A stretch of DNA of 64,000 bases, from assembly GCA_017410585.1 (NCBI GenBank), contig JAFQQM010000037.1, positions 23,968-87,967 on the forward strand, given 5' to 3'. The position numbers were made by a program, and so were the translations under genes. Source of the DNA: Clostridia bacterium. Its GTDB lineage: Bacteria > Bacillota > Clostridia > Oscillospirales > Acutalibacteraceae. Positions 34,201 through 41,979 of this stretch are shown here, piece after piece; position 1 is the stretch's first letter, and each line of letters starts with the position of its first letter. The notes under the pieces were generated by a model. It searched no databases, was not told the DNA's origin, and was given only the letters and a program-made list of their open reading frames with translations.

Positions 34201-35184
34201 TTCCGCTTTGAGGAAGGCTACATTCCGATGTTGCAGGACGACAACAAGACGCTGTGGTCCAACGAAGACGAATTCCACGACATCGTCTCCATCGAAAAGC
34301 ATAAGGACTATACCTTCAATATTGAAGTGAAGAAGTTGTATGATGACGAGACCACCCCGCCGTTCTACGTGATCCTCCGCGGTAACGCTGTCAGTGAAGA
34401 GGATAAGATGACGGCCGAAATGTTGTATGGTTACGTTGTTCAGTTCTCGGCCGCTGAGATCGCGGATCCGAACGATCCGGAGAAGCGGATCTGGTCGCAG
34501 TACATCAGTTTGTGGAAGAATGGCGTTAACGGCGCTTTGATCGATCAGTACCGTGTTAACTACGTGCACTCGCAGACCGATCATCCGTTCTTCCAGTATG
34601 ATGTAACGCACAATTACGAACTCTCGGTATACAACATCAACGAGACGACCGCTTGCATCACCGTGAAGGTCGACGGTCAATTGGTGCTTCGTTATTACGA
34701 TGTCAGCAGCGGTTTGGATCCGATGGATCCGGCTGTGAACGACGGTCTGTTCGTGGTCTCCGCCAGTTGCCCGGGCCTGATCTCCGGTGAAGCGGTGGAT
34801 CTGGGCGAACTGATTGTGGAGACTTCCGAGTGCGAGACCAACGACCGTGTCCGCTTGGCGGTCACCTATCCGTCCACGCTGGAAGGCGCGGTGTTTACGG
34901 TCGACGGTGAGGGTGCAACCATCAAGAACGGTGTGTTCACCGCTACCAAGGCCGGCACCTACACCATTCGCGCAACCTACAACGGTAAGGACTACGGCTC
35001 CAAGACCATTTTGGTCAAGGAACCGCCGAAGCGCGAACTGTTGGATGTTGGCGGCGACCAAACGGAATTCCCGTGGCTGATCGTCGGTATTGCCGGCGGT
35101 GTCGTCGTCGTGGCTGCTTTGGTCGTGCTGTTCATTCTGCTTGCTAAGCGCAAGAAGAAGGCGGCAACTCCGGCTGCCGAATAA
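28225..35184 (+). CDS. Giant membrane-anchored multi-module surface protein
   Basis: 2319 residues, ATG with AAGGAGG upstream. Signal peptide ~1-28 (MKLKFRILTIVLSLALLLGS... FAA). About fifteen tandem copies of the same beta-rich module found in the 1853-residue protein fill residues ~30-1980; each closes with a strand of the type FVFTFDGTAW, CHFIWDGTKW, FTVYYNGTEW, YTLTWNGTAW or FKLNGDGTSW. Then come a ~220-residue LamG/CBM-like region (starting EGSIWEHFRFEEGYIP), an Ig-like domain (VFTVDGEGATIKNGVFTATK) and a transmembrane helix at ~2283-2307 with a KRKKK stop-transfer tail. There is no dockerin, cohesin or enzyme domain visible. I infer a membrane-tethered tower that binds glycan. Nothing shows what the module binds. 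A GC-rich stem-loop follows. Confidence 0.8.
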   Translation: MKLKFRILTIVLSLALLLGSMSVFTVFAATTITPTSVLQADTDNGNDWRIWLNVDGTIPDGTYFGQDSVPVVLTDKDGKVLGKSEDGSLFASFFHDGKYLMPMVYGGADRYAANNAPKDGDTIVLSAGTYAASDTANSIVIEKDVKLVYSNGAFVLAYTMSNAYALEELVVLSGASNATCIYVGIAANAPLTFSSDWTNRFFAADPLSGVFFTHAGTTTQVYSDGNAAKGLPVEDYNEGAAGIGGGIYFNGFDTAVAGDTLTFKGDWHSPSTGEEISVVGEFVFTFDGTAWTMTHNAPEEEDTSVKLTHLDLIAAHQSATAFYTQLPTTEGLTVDNSWATRFFPMTSEDGAFFNGTAFELDAGGGMPIQSAAGAPGFYVTGFGTAVAGDKVVLKGRFYSKNRDTQEKNGETITFVAPVEFTYDGTKWTRTSAIPEVEVTYENEFTGTFTNAGSQVVAGTNPDQLYLKGSDGLAGAFAGKYTDNEWNQASLIASGEDSGFFLNGTKVAVALQQYSYSQNFYFASGMNAANAGDILTAKGVFTNQDFSTKLNIEECHFIWDGTKWADYVPGTEVTYNDIRLDSVYSATHTDHWRFNFNVNGNWPAGEDFEDYTNLRVFVNDVEMNGGSISTHKNGNYLLMTVWGTVGATAPVKGDKLTVKAGKAEMKSDTTVGINLTEDFTVYYNGTEWSTEEPLPEYTYHDFAVSGIQQVLHTYEADGTTIKYRHFYLNVNGTVPGDWDKFQGLRIAVNGGAKETILVGNAGSGSTGVIVFDVHSSQMAADIAAGTTLTLYAGYAPAVEGAAHVSADDAIRLTADYTLTWNGTAWEGEAQGGGEDDDDEIDDTIDYIGVEIAGVHENTNLSGGANWHIYLNTTAAMPGESWGNVDGTPIHWNQKVVIDGTAYTVSAKKWDTNGLFIEFPLSYLSDAASHTITLLGGKYTSNVGKLGYELLGDIELFGDGSSWSLEAQEDTTDYAQIVGSGVTNDTTLSSSGLWFIYITLSDEMQGENWEVINNTQVKYPQVVEIDGVTYTITAKKAGPQTLFIEFPNDYLSDAAEHTLTLKAGKYKSNIGDYAYQLTDDFKLNGDGTSWSVPASGMFDTLTFNGASYGWNADQGYWDIHYQTKVAIPGTDWVTIFNGLIVEIDGVPVDAIVKKAASQTLNVFYVGAAPQVGTKVVIKPSQAVASDYGVNGIEVLEEYEMYWDGEKMVAVTFDDTVYNDMHVSNLVSFSTDAGDWRFNLTIDGGWPTVEGNLPKLTDLSVYINETKLSSALIDLYKNGDYLMVSLWGDLTNNVVPVEGDKVTIKLGQARFEGTKWGINLTRDAVLVYDGEKWALEGVVDNHTYTDITLELPVYPSGYSEEKGRWDMYFPVTGNAIPGAADAGNDSAFDYVRVSVTNSANQPILTKGSFRAWKAAYMDGSFYFAIDKAYLPIEKLDKGSVMTVHAGKLGSPVNENGINIVKDIQFKWTGATWMAMDYDSLKPSETNIKLSIDRASAYGGNCNGVYLLTDDHFPVDGGWSVRIPAATYDDYSGVYLNGELLANVTICRFAEGRLYIALLDAGYVAKDKDKLVIRGMFRLDNYGVSYKEYTLYFNGKHWNEQYEPAPEETYTQFSVEKVNGMVTSYNTKGKQWNVYLTLDTMIPGDVDTMSFNGMRIVGSDGKERDVYVSHSWNHHLYVAIPDEVLPLKSKDGDYVILKAGKALSPQDQCSGIELMEDVKLYYYKGGISELEPTDDTLFEDVTITRMNQASRFDPATGEWRFHWVIASALENVENGVTFSDFPMEINGVTHKVRVLRDGNYLYIRVPESALPGDTQSGVISVKAGAQGFANSGHNGIQLTNDWTAYIFRGVLAETEYTEPTLQEFGITGVQAATFGTDRVHFYLRTNREIPGTEWYEPYAGFTYYYNGQKVTTTAFKPGSSNNKFIYIPAVYKEIGIDAPQEGDTITIPSGSFGDGGGYQIQTNNEFTLIFSGGVWTQYIEHNVTPPAAVEGSIWEHFRFEEGYIPMLQDDNKTLWSNEDEFHDIVSIEKHKDYTFNIEVKKLYDDETTPPFYVILRGNAVSEEDKMTAEMLYGYVVQFSAAEIADPNDPEKRIWSQYISLWKNGVNGALIDQYRVNYVHSQTDHPFFQYDVTHNYELSVYNINETTACITVKVDGQLVLRYYDVSSGLDPMDPAVNDGLFVVSASCPGLISGEAVDLGELIVETSECETNDRVRLAVTYPSTLEGAVFTVDGEGATIKNGVFTATKAGTYTIRATYNGKDYGSKTILVKEPPKRELLDVGGDQTEFPWLIVGIAGGVVVVAALVVLFILLAKRKKKAATPAAE

Positions 35185-35195
35185 TCGGTTTCCCT

Positions 35196-35225
35196 GCGGC
35201 GGGAGCGAGTAGTCGCTCCCGCCGC
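35196..35225 (+). terminator. GC-rich stem-loop after the giant protein gene
   Basis: Perfect 13-bp stem (35196-35208 with 35213-35225), loop GTAG, no T-run. It lies between the giant gene and the 35249 gene; a stability or processing hairpin is as likely as a terminator. Confidence 0.5.
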
Positions 35226-35248
35226 TTCCCTTTAACAGGAGGATTTGT

Positions 35249-36718
35249 ATGAAGAAAAATCGTCCGGTCTATATTGACGACTGCTCTATCCCATTGACCG
35301 CCTATATGGGCCCTCGCCGCGCCGGTAAACGGCGTTGGTACGGTGAATACGGAAAACATCCCGCCGATCCGGCAGAGGGCTATCCGAGTTTTATCACCGA
35401 CGAAGTATTTGAGGATTACAAGGCCGCCGGTCTGACCTTTTTGATGCCGGAAGGCGATGCCTACTATATGCAAAATACCGACCCCGAGAAGGGTAACTTT
35501 TGGACGAAGGAATTTGTCGGTAGCGATCTGTATCACTTTATGCAGATGGCAGAAAAACACGGGTTGGAGGTGTATCCTGCCGACGAGCGCGTGTTTGGTA
35601 ATATGACCCACAAGGACGGCCCGTTTGGGGAGGAAGAAAAGGCCATTCTCCGCGAATTCGTGACCACGTTGCAACAACATTTTCCCAAGACCTTTGCGGG
35701 TGTGATGTTGACTGATGAGCCGGGTATTGCCTCTATCGGCCGCGTTAAAAAGATCATGGAGTATCTCCGGTCGGATGAGATCCGCGCCATCAAGCCGGAT
35801 CTGAAGATCTTTTCCTCGATGCTCCCCAACTACGCTCGCTTAGAATCGTACCAAGCCGGCTACATCTATCCCGATAACGCCAAACCGGTGCAGTTTAACA
35901 GCGAACGCGCCCGCATCTATGCGGGGTATATCGACGCTTGCGCCGATGCGACCGGTGAGTTTTCGTTTGACTTTTACCCGCTTGGTGAGAAGGGACACCT
36001 GTCTCCCGTTTTCTATCAAAATTTAGAGCAGGCGGCGCGTGCCGGCCGTGATCAGGGATTCCCGATCTCGGTGACGTTGCAAAGTTTCCGTATGGATGCC
36101 CACTACCGCGATACCAAGAAAAACGTCGTGATCTATCGCACGCCCAACTATGAGGATATTCGCTGGCAGGTGTATTCGGCGCTGGCGTTCGGTGTCCGTA
36201 GCATCGGCTGGTTTACCTTCTGGCAGCATTACAGCGAAGGTGTGGAACGCTTCCGCGAAGCGATGGTCATGTACGATTCTGCCGAACCGTCCGGCTATCG
36301 CAAGACCGGTATTTACGAGGCGGTCAAGAAGGTCAACGCCGAGATCAAGGCAATCGACCATATCTTCTTGCGCTTCCAATGGAAAGGTTGCAAGAAACTG
36401 CGCGTCAGTAACGAGCGCAATATGCGTCTCTTTAAAGCCGATTATAAGGGCGGTTCATTGACCGAACAGACCGCCGATAACGATACGCTTATCGGTTGCT
36501 TTGAAAATCCCGAAGACGGGGCAGAGGGATACTGGATTGTCAATGCCAGCAACCCGTACCACTACCAAAAGGATAACGTCACGTTGCGCTTTGCGGATGC
36601 CGACCGTGCGTTGGTGTACCGCAAAGGGATCGAGTACGATCTGCCGCTGACCGATGGGATGCTGAAACTTGACCTTGGTTGCGGCGAAGGTGCGTTTGTG
36701 ATTCCGTATCAGGCTTGA
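35249..36718 (+). CDS. Cytosolic putative TIM-barrel glycosidase, paralogue of the secreted ones
   Basis: 489 residues, ATG with AGGAGG 5-6 bases upstream. No signal peptide (MKKNRPVYIDDCSIPLTAY...), so cytosolic. The domain aligns by eye along its length with the lipoprotein at 17303 and the C-terminus of the dockerin protein: PRRAGKRRWYGEYG versus PRGGGYRWKVSG, GVMLTDEPG (D156/E157), FSFDFYPLG (D241), IGWFTFWQHYSEG and the ending GEGAFVIPYQA. I infer hydrolysis of imported oligosaccharide, completing a surface-import-cytosol series. The GH family is not identified. Its stop codon overlaps the -35 box of the next promoter. Confidence 0.72.
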   Translation: MKKNRPVYIDDCSIPLTAYMGPRRAGKRRWYGEYGKHPADPAEGYPSFITDEVFEDYKAAGLTFLMPEGDAYYMQNTDPEKGNFWTKEFVGSDLYHFMQMAEKHGLEVYPADERVFGNMTHKDGPFGEEEKAILREFVTTLQQHFPKTFAGVMLTDEPGIASIGRVKKIMEYLRSDEIRAIKPDLKIFSSMLPNYARLESYQAGYIYPDNAKPVQFNSERARIYAGYIDACADATGEFSFDFYPLGEKGHLSPVFYQNLEQAARAGRDQGFPISVTLQSFRMDAHYRDTKKNVVIYRTPNYEDIRWQVYSALAFGVRSIGWFTFWQHYSEGVERFREAMVMYDSAEPSGYRKTGIYEAVKKVNAEIKAIDHIFLRFQWKGCKKLRVSNERNMRLFKADYKGGSLTEQTADNDTLIGCFENPEDGAEGYWIVNASNPYHYQKDNVTLRFADADRALVYRKGIEYDLPLTDGMLKLDLGCGEGAFVIPYQA

Positions 36719-36743
36719 CATTTTTATCCGAATAGGATACAAT
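36715..36743 (+). promoter_or_regulatory. Sigma-A promoter of the 36-residue peptide
   Basis: TTGACA (36715-36720), 17-base spacer, TACAAT (36738-36743). The -35 box contains the stop codon of the upstream gene. Only one base departs from consensus. Confidence 0.88.
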
Positions 36744-36762
36744 AAAACATGGAGGGATGAAT

Positions 36763-36873
36763 ATGGATTATACGACTCCTGAAATGGAAATTCTGGATAT
36801 CAGCGTCGGCGATGAAGACGAGGGTGCCTTAGGCCCCAGTGGTATGCCGGATTGGTTTCCGGGTATCTATTAA
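36763..36873 (+). CDS. Small acidic peptide (36 aa), unknown function
   Basis: 36 residues, ATG 36763 with GGAGGGA 7 bases upstream, strong promoter directly in front and terminator directly behind, so it is a ~150-base monocistronic message. Sequence starts MDYTTPEMEILDISVGDEDEG and ends in a Gly/Pro/Trp tail (GMPDWFPGIY). The start Y-T-TP, then an amphipathic stretch, then an acidic part parallels the 50-residue peptide at 17097. No signal peptide. Could be a precursor, leader or regulatory peptide, or a dedicated small protein; I do not recognise it, and no maturation enzyme is adjacent. Confidence 0.7.
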   Translation: MDYTTPEMEILDISVGDEDEGALGPSGMPDWFPGIY

Positions 36874-36878
36874 AAGAA

Positions 36879-36914
36879 AAAACAGGAGCCTGCCTCGGTG
36901 GGCTCCTGTTTTGT
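36879..36914 (+). terminator. Terminator of the 36-residue peptide gene
   Basis: Perfect 12-bp stem (36879-36890 with 36901-36912), loop of 10, T-run on the right arm. Confidence 0.93.
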
Positions 36915-36921
36915 AGTATGA

Positions 36922-38430
<1,509 letters not shown>

Positions 38431-38476
38431 CGGTCGCCGTTCCCTGAAAACCGCCGATAACACTGTAAAGCAAACA

Positions 38477-38520
38477 GCCTTTCCACTTGGTTGATTGCCG
38501 AGTGGAAAGGCCGTTCTTTC
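38477..38520 (+). terminator. Probable terminator of glpK
   Basis: 11-bp stem (38477-38487 with 38501-38511) around a 13-base loop, followed by CGTTCTTTCTCC, a moderately T-rich tail. Confidence 0.7.
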
Positions 38521-38553
38521 TCCTTGAATTTATCGAAAAACAATAAAAAAGTA

Positions 38554-38582
38554 TTGACAAACAGAAATGTAGGGTGTATATT
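38554..38582 (+). promoter_or_regulatory. Sigma-A promoter of the DUF2975 gene
   Basis: TTGACA (38554-38559), 17-base spacer, TATATT (38577-38582), 24 bases before the start codon. Confidence 0.88.
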
Positions 38583-38605
38583 GTAGGAAAAGGGAGGGAT
38601 TATCT

Positions 38606-39079
38606 ATGCTGAAAATATCCAGAAAGCATTCGGTGACGCTGTCGCTTGTTATTGCCGGTCTCTTTTTGGCAATGCTGATCGCTTGCGCGGTCGTACTGCC
38701 GCAGATCGTCACGCCGCTGGTGACCTATGCCAACCAAAGCGGTCTGCTGCCGGCGTTGTTGCCGGCAACGGTCATCCCCGTCTTGGTGCTGGCGTATCTG
38801 GTGGTGGCAACGATGGCATTGGCGGATATCCTGTTGGTGCGGTTGTTGTTGCACGTACGTGGGGAAGAGGTGTTCACCGCCAAGGCGGTGTCGCTTATTC
38901 GCGGTATTTCGTGGTGCTGTTTTTTACTGTGCCTATGGTTTACCGTAGTCGGTATCTGGTTTCAACTGTCCTTTGTGGTGGCGGTGGCGGCTGTGTTTCT
39001 CGGCCTTTGTCTGCGTGTGGTGAAAAACGTCATCGAGCAGGCGATCGTCATCAAAGAGGAAAACGATTTTACCGTTTGA
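38606..39079 (+). CDS. DUF2975 family membrane protein
   Basis: 157 residues with four hydrophobic segments (about 10-35, 50-80, 98-118, 119-140), ATG with AAAGGGAGG upstream. The pattern, including the LVRLLLHVRGEEVFT-like loop after helix 2 and the C-terminal ENDFTV, matches the DUF2975 family of Firmicutes, which is nearly always followed by a YozG-type XRE regulator, as here. Function unknown; the pair may sense membrane state. It forms an operon with the next two genes. Confidence 0.88.
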   Translation: MLKISRKHSVTLSLVIAGLFLAMLIACAVVLPQIVTPLVTYANQSGLLPALLPATVIPVLVLAYLVVATMALADILLVRLLLHVRGEEVFTAKAVSLIRGISWCCFLLCLWFTVVGIWFQLSFVVAVAAVFLGLCLRVVKNVIEQAIVIKEENDFTV

Positions 39080-39088
39080 GGTGTGCCT

Positions 39089-39292
39089 ATGATCGTGATC
39101 AATCTGGACGTGATGATGGCCAAGCGCAAGATGTCCCTAAACGAACTCTCCGAGAAGGTGGGGATCACGCTGGCCAACTTATCCATTCTTAAAAATAACA
39201 AAGCCAAAGCCGTGCGATTTTCTACGCTGGATGCGATCTGCCGTGCGTTGGATTGCCGCGTAGAGGATATTCTGGAGTACCGCGAGGATTGA
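39089..39292 (+). CDS. YozG-type XRE transcriptional regulator
   Basis: 67 residues from ATG 39089 (GAGGTG 6 bases upstream); GTG 39083 would add two residues. A minimal Cro/CI helix-turn-helix protein: INLDVMMAKRKMSLNELSEKVG, then GITLANLSILKNNKA as recognition region, and CRALDCRVEDILEY. It lies 9 bases after the DUF2975 gene, with which this subfamily is regularly paired. Probably controls its own operon. Confidence 0.93.
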   Translation: MIVINLDVMMAKRKMSLNELSEKVGITLANLSILKNNKAKAVRFSTLDAICRALDCRVEDILEYRED

Positions 39293-39314
39293 GCTTACCG
39301 AAAGGAGTTTGCCT

Positions 39315-40961
39315 ATGGACACTCGTATACCTACCGTCCGACCGACTGCCCCCACTCCGCCGCCGATCGTCAAGCGGGAATACACTACCCGTGACGTAGC
39401 GACGGCATGGATCTGCTTCGCGGTTGGTTATCTTTTCTGCCGTGTTGTACCGCTGGGGGATTCGCCGCTGGGCGGTATGCTGTTTATATGGTTGCTGATC
39501 GCCGGCGTACTGGTGCTCTTGCGCTTGCGTCAACGTCGGCTGTCTCTGTTGCCGGCGGTAGCCCTCGGCGTGGCGGCGGCTATGTCCGCTTCGCTGATCT
39601 TGACCGCCAACCCGACCGTCCGCTTTTTTGCGTACGCGCTGTCGATCATCGCTTGTCTGTATGCGCTGTACGCCGCCACCGGCAACGGTCTGACCGGCCG
39701 GCTGTCGGATGCACTGCCATTGGATTTTTTGCGTGCCCTGTTTGTATTGCCTTCCACCTCGCTGGAGCATATCTTCCACGCGGTGGCGGCCACCCGCAAC
39801 AAGAAGGGCGGCGGCGTCCTATTGAAAGTATTGCTGGGATTGGCTGTGACGCTGATCCCGACGCTGGTCATCGCCTCGCAACTGTCGTATGACGCCGATT
39901 TTGCGGCGGTACTTGACCGCTTGTTCACCTTTGAACCCCTGCAGATCTTCTCGCATATCGGCAGTTTGCTGTTTGGCATTCCGATCGGTATGTATCTGTA
40001 CAGCCTGTACATCGCTACGGCTGACCGTGAGGGAAAAGACAAACTGACCGTCTCTGCCTACCGTCATGCGCTGACCAAGTGGCGGATCGCTCCGACTGCC
40101 ACGGCGGTCACCGCCGCTGTGCCGATACTGGCGCTGTACGCGTTGTTCTTTGTCACCCAATGGAAGTATTACCTGTCCGCATTCGGCGGCTCACTGCCGG
40201 CAGGGATCACCTACGCCGATTACGCCCGCGAGGGATTTTTCCAACTGTGTACCGTGTCGGTCATCAATCTGGTCATCATCGCGGCGTTGACTCTGCTTTT
40301 GCGCCGTCAGACCGCCGCGCCACCGCGCGTTTTGCGTATTCTGTCGCTGTTGTTTGCGATCTTTACGCTGATCTTGATCGCCACCGCCCTCTCCAAAATG
40401 GTGCTGTATATCCGTATCTACGGGTTGACCCCCAAACGGGTGTACGCCACGTGGGGGATGGCGGTGTTGGCGGCGATCTTCGTGTTGGTCATCATCAAAC
40501 AGTTTGTCCGGCGGTTGCAACTGGTGGCGCTGGCGATGACCGTTACCGTTACGTTGTTTACGCTTCTGTCGCTGTCCGGTATCGACAGTCTCATCGCCTC
40601 CTATAACGTCGACCGCTATATCAACGGGACGTTACCTACGGTGGATGTCCAAGCGTTTGAAGAACTGGGAGAGGCCGCCGTGCCGGCGGCCGTGCGGTTG
40701 GCGGAACATCTGGACCGACAACAAGGTACCGAGATCGCGGCGGTGACGCCGGAAACGCTGATCGACAAGGTCGGTCTGTATCAGGAGGTTGCCGAATGGT
40801 TGTATCAGCCGACAACGGACGGCAACGGTTTGTTTGCGGTGACGGTGCCGATGCTCCGTGCCGATGCGGCCAAGAAGACCGCCGGTATCACATCCTTTAC
40901 CGAAAGTCAATGGGAAGACTATTGCCTCAAACGCTACGGCGAAGTGGAATGGGATGCATAA
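39315..40961 (+). CDS. DUF4153/DUF4173-type polytopic membrane protein
   Basis: 548 residues from ATG 39315, with AAAGGAG 7 bases upstream. A Pro-rich cytosolic N-terminus, about 11-12 membrane helices, then a ~110-residue soluble C-terminal tail. The segment YADYAREGFFQLCTVSVINL in the middle is characteristic of the DUF4173/DUF4153 proteins, and the following LLRRQ region and Y-R-x-YG-x-T pattern (YIRIYGLTPKRVYATWGM) agree. The family has no assigned biochemical function known to me. In operon with DUF2975 and XRE genes, ended by a strong terminator. Confidence 0.82.
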   Translation: MDTRIPTVRPTAPTPPPIVKREYTTRDVATAWICFAVGYLFCRVVPLGDSPLGGMLFIWLLIAGVLVLLRLRQRRLSLLPAVALGVAAAMSASLILTANPTVRFFAYALSIIACLYALYAATGNGLTGRLSDALPLDFLRALFVLPSTSLEHIFHAVAATRNKKGGGVLLKVLLGLAVTLIPTLVIASQLSYDADFAAVLDRLFTFEPLQIFSHIGSLLFGIPIGMYLYSLYIATADREGKDKLTVSAYRHALTKWRIAPTATAVTAAVPILALYALFFVTQWKYYLSAFGGSLPAGITYADYAREGFFQLCTVSVINLVIIAALTLLLRRQTAAPPRVLRILSLLFAIFTLILIATALSKMVLYIRIYGLTPKRVYATWGMAVLAAIFVLVIIKQFVRRLQLVALAMTVTVTLFTLLSLSGIDSLIASYNVDRYINGTLPTVDVQAFEELGEAAVPAAVRLAEHLDRQQGTEIAAVTPETLIDKVGLYQEVAEWLYQPTTDGNGLFAVTVPMLRADAAKKTAGITSFTESQWEDYCLKRYGEVEWDA

Positions 40962-40963
40962 TA

Positions 40964-40997
40964 AAAAAGGCTTGAAGCGGGTGCTTCAAGCCTTTTT
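40964..40997. terminator. Bidirectional terminator between the DUF4153-type gene and the lipid kinase gene
   Basis: Perfect 15-bp stem (40964-40978 with 40983-40997), loop GGGT, with A-run and T-run flanks serving both convergent genes. Confidence 0.94.
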
Positions 40998-41000
40998 GCT

Positions 41001-41876
41001 TTATACGTTTGCGGTGACGTTGGTGGTCACGGTGTATTCGGTGACGCCGAGATAGGTCTCGCCGTCGATCTGTAACGGAGCGGGTTGCTCGATCTTGACG
41101 GTGACTTCGCTTCCCTCCAGTATTTCGACGTTGTCGGTCACCTTGACGTGTTCGCCCTTGAAGATGGTGGGGAAGATGCACAGCGTGCGGAAGGCGGACA
41201 ACTCGTGCACCACACAGACCGAAACGGTCTTTTTCGGGTCGGTGCGATCCTGATCGGGGGTCGGCATCATACCGCCGCCAAACAGCCGCCCCTTCATAGT
41301 CGGCGCCATCCAGACCTTGTTGTACACCTTCTCGACGCCGTCTACCGTGACGGTCATCTTGACCGGCTTGTAGCCGCCTAACAGACCTTTGATGGCAATG
41401 GCGGTGTAATTGGTCTTTTTATCGGGATTCTTTTCCCGCCCGAGATCACCTTGATGAATGACGTAACTGTCGATGCCCTGCCCGACACCGTTGATAAACC
41501 GCATGGTCGTCTCGCCGAAGCGGATGCGGGGCAGTTCTTCCAGATATCGGTTGATGATAAACGGTTTGGTGCCGGTCGGCATCTCCAGATCGTGCAGAAA
41601 ATCGTTGCCGGTACCGGCCGCATAATAATAGATATCCCGATCGAACCGATCACGGTTCATCCGATTGACAAACCGGCTGAGTGTGCCGTCACCGCCGGCC
41701 ACGATCAATCGCTCATCGGCGGGCAATGCGTCCACAAAGGCCGCCAGATCGTCGATCTGGGTCAGGTCGGCATACCGCAACGTATCTTTCGGAAACATAT
41801 CCAATAAGGCAAACGCATTGGCCTTGCCTTTGCCGTGGGACGCTTTGGGGTTGTACAGTACACAGTAATCAGCCAT
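41001..41876 (-). CDS. Diacylglycerol kinase-like lipid kinase
   Basis: 291 residues. The DAGK catalytic domain fold: N-terminal YCVLYNPKASHGKGK, nucleotide-binding IVAGGDGTLSRFVN (GGDGT motif, about 60), the AAGTGNDFLHDL segment, and a C-terminal beta domain with PLQIDGETY. Phosphorylates diacylglycerol or a related lipid at the membrane (DgkB/YegS group); the exact lipid cannot be read from sequence. ATG has GGAGGTG upstream and a good promoter at 41904. Monocistronic between terminators. Confidence 0.92.
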   Translation of the reverse strand: MADYCVLYNPKASHGKGKANAFALLDMFPKDTLRYADLTQIDDLAAFVDALPADERLIVAGGDGTLSRFVNRMNRDRFDRDIYYYAAGTGNDFLHDLEMPTGTKPFIINRYLEELPRIRFGETTMRFINGVGQGIDSYVIHQGDLGREKNPDKKTNYTAIAIKGLLGGYKPVKMTVTVDGVEKVYNKVWMAPTMKGRLFGGGMMPTPDQDRTDPKKTVSVCVVHELSAFRTLCIFPTIFKGEHVKVTDNVEILEGSEVTVKIEQPAPLQIDGETYLGVTEYTVTTNVTANV

Positions 41877-41903
41877 AGGACACCTCCGTTAACAGATATT
41901 CAA

Positions 41904-41932
41904 ATTATAACACAATCGACCGCTTTCGTCAA
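41904..41932 (-). promoter_or_regulatory. Sigma-A promoter of the lipid kinase gene
   Basis: Minus strand TTGACG (41932-41927), 17-base spacer, TATAAT (41909-41904). Confidence 0.87.
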
Positions 41933-41940
41933 TTATTTCC

Positions 41941-41975
41941 AAGAAAATTGCCCTGTACGGATCTGTACAGGGCAA
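41941..41975 (-). terminator. Terminator of htpG
   Basis: 11-bp stem (41965-41975 with 41948-41958), 6-base loop, and AATTTTCTT downstream on the minus strand, starting 4 bases after the htpG stop. Confidence 0.85.
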
Positions 41976-41979
41976 ACGG

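Noticed and set aside
30334..35061. Very long minus-strand open frame (1575 codons) opposite the giant gene
   Set aside because: Composition is a shadow of the GC-biased third codon position of the real + strand gene: rich in Arg/His/Val, no signal or family motif, no ribosome binding site at the start. The same holds for 18822-21491, 24339-26177 and 2970-4583 on the minus strand.
28225..35184. Cohesin domains inside the giant membrane-anchored protein (scaffoldin)
   Set aside because: The modules lack the YDPxxL-type cohesin strands and end in a different W-DG-T-x-W signature. They match the modules of the dockerin protein itself rather than the cohesin protein.
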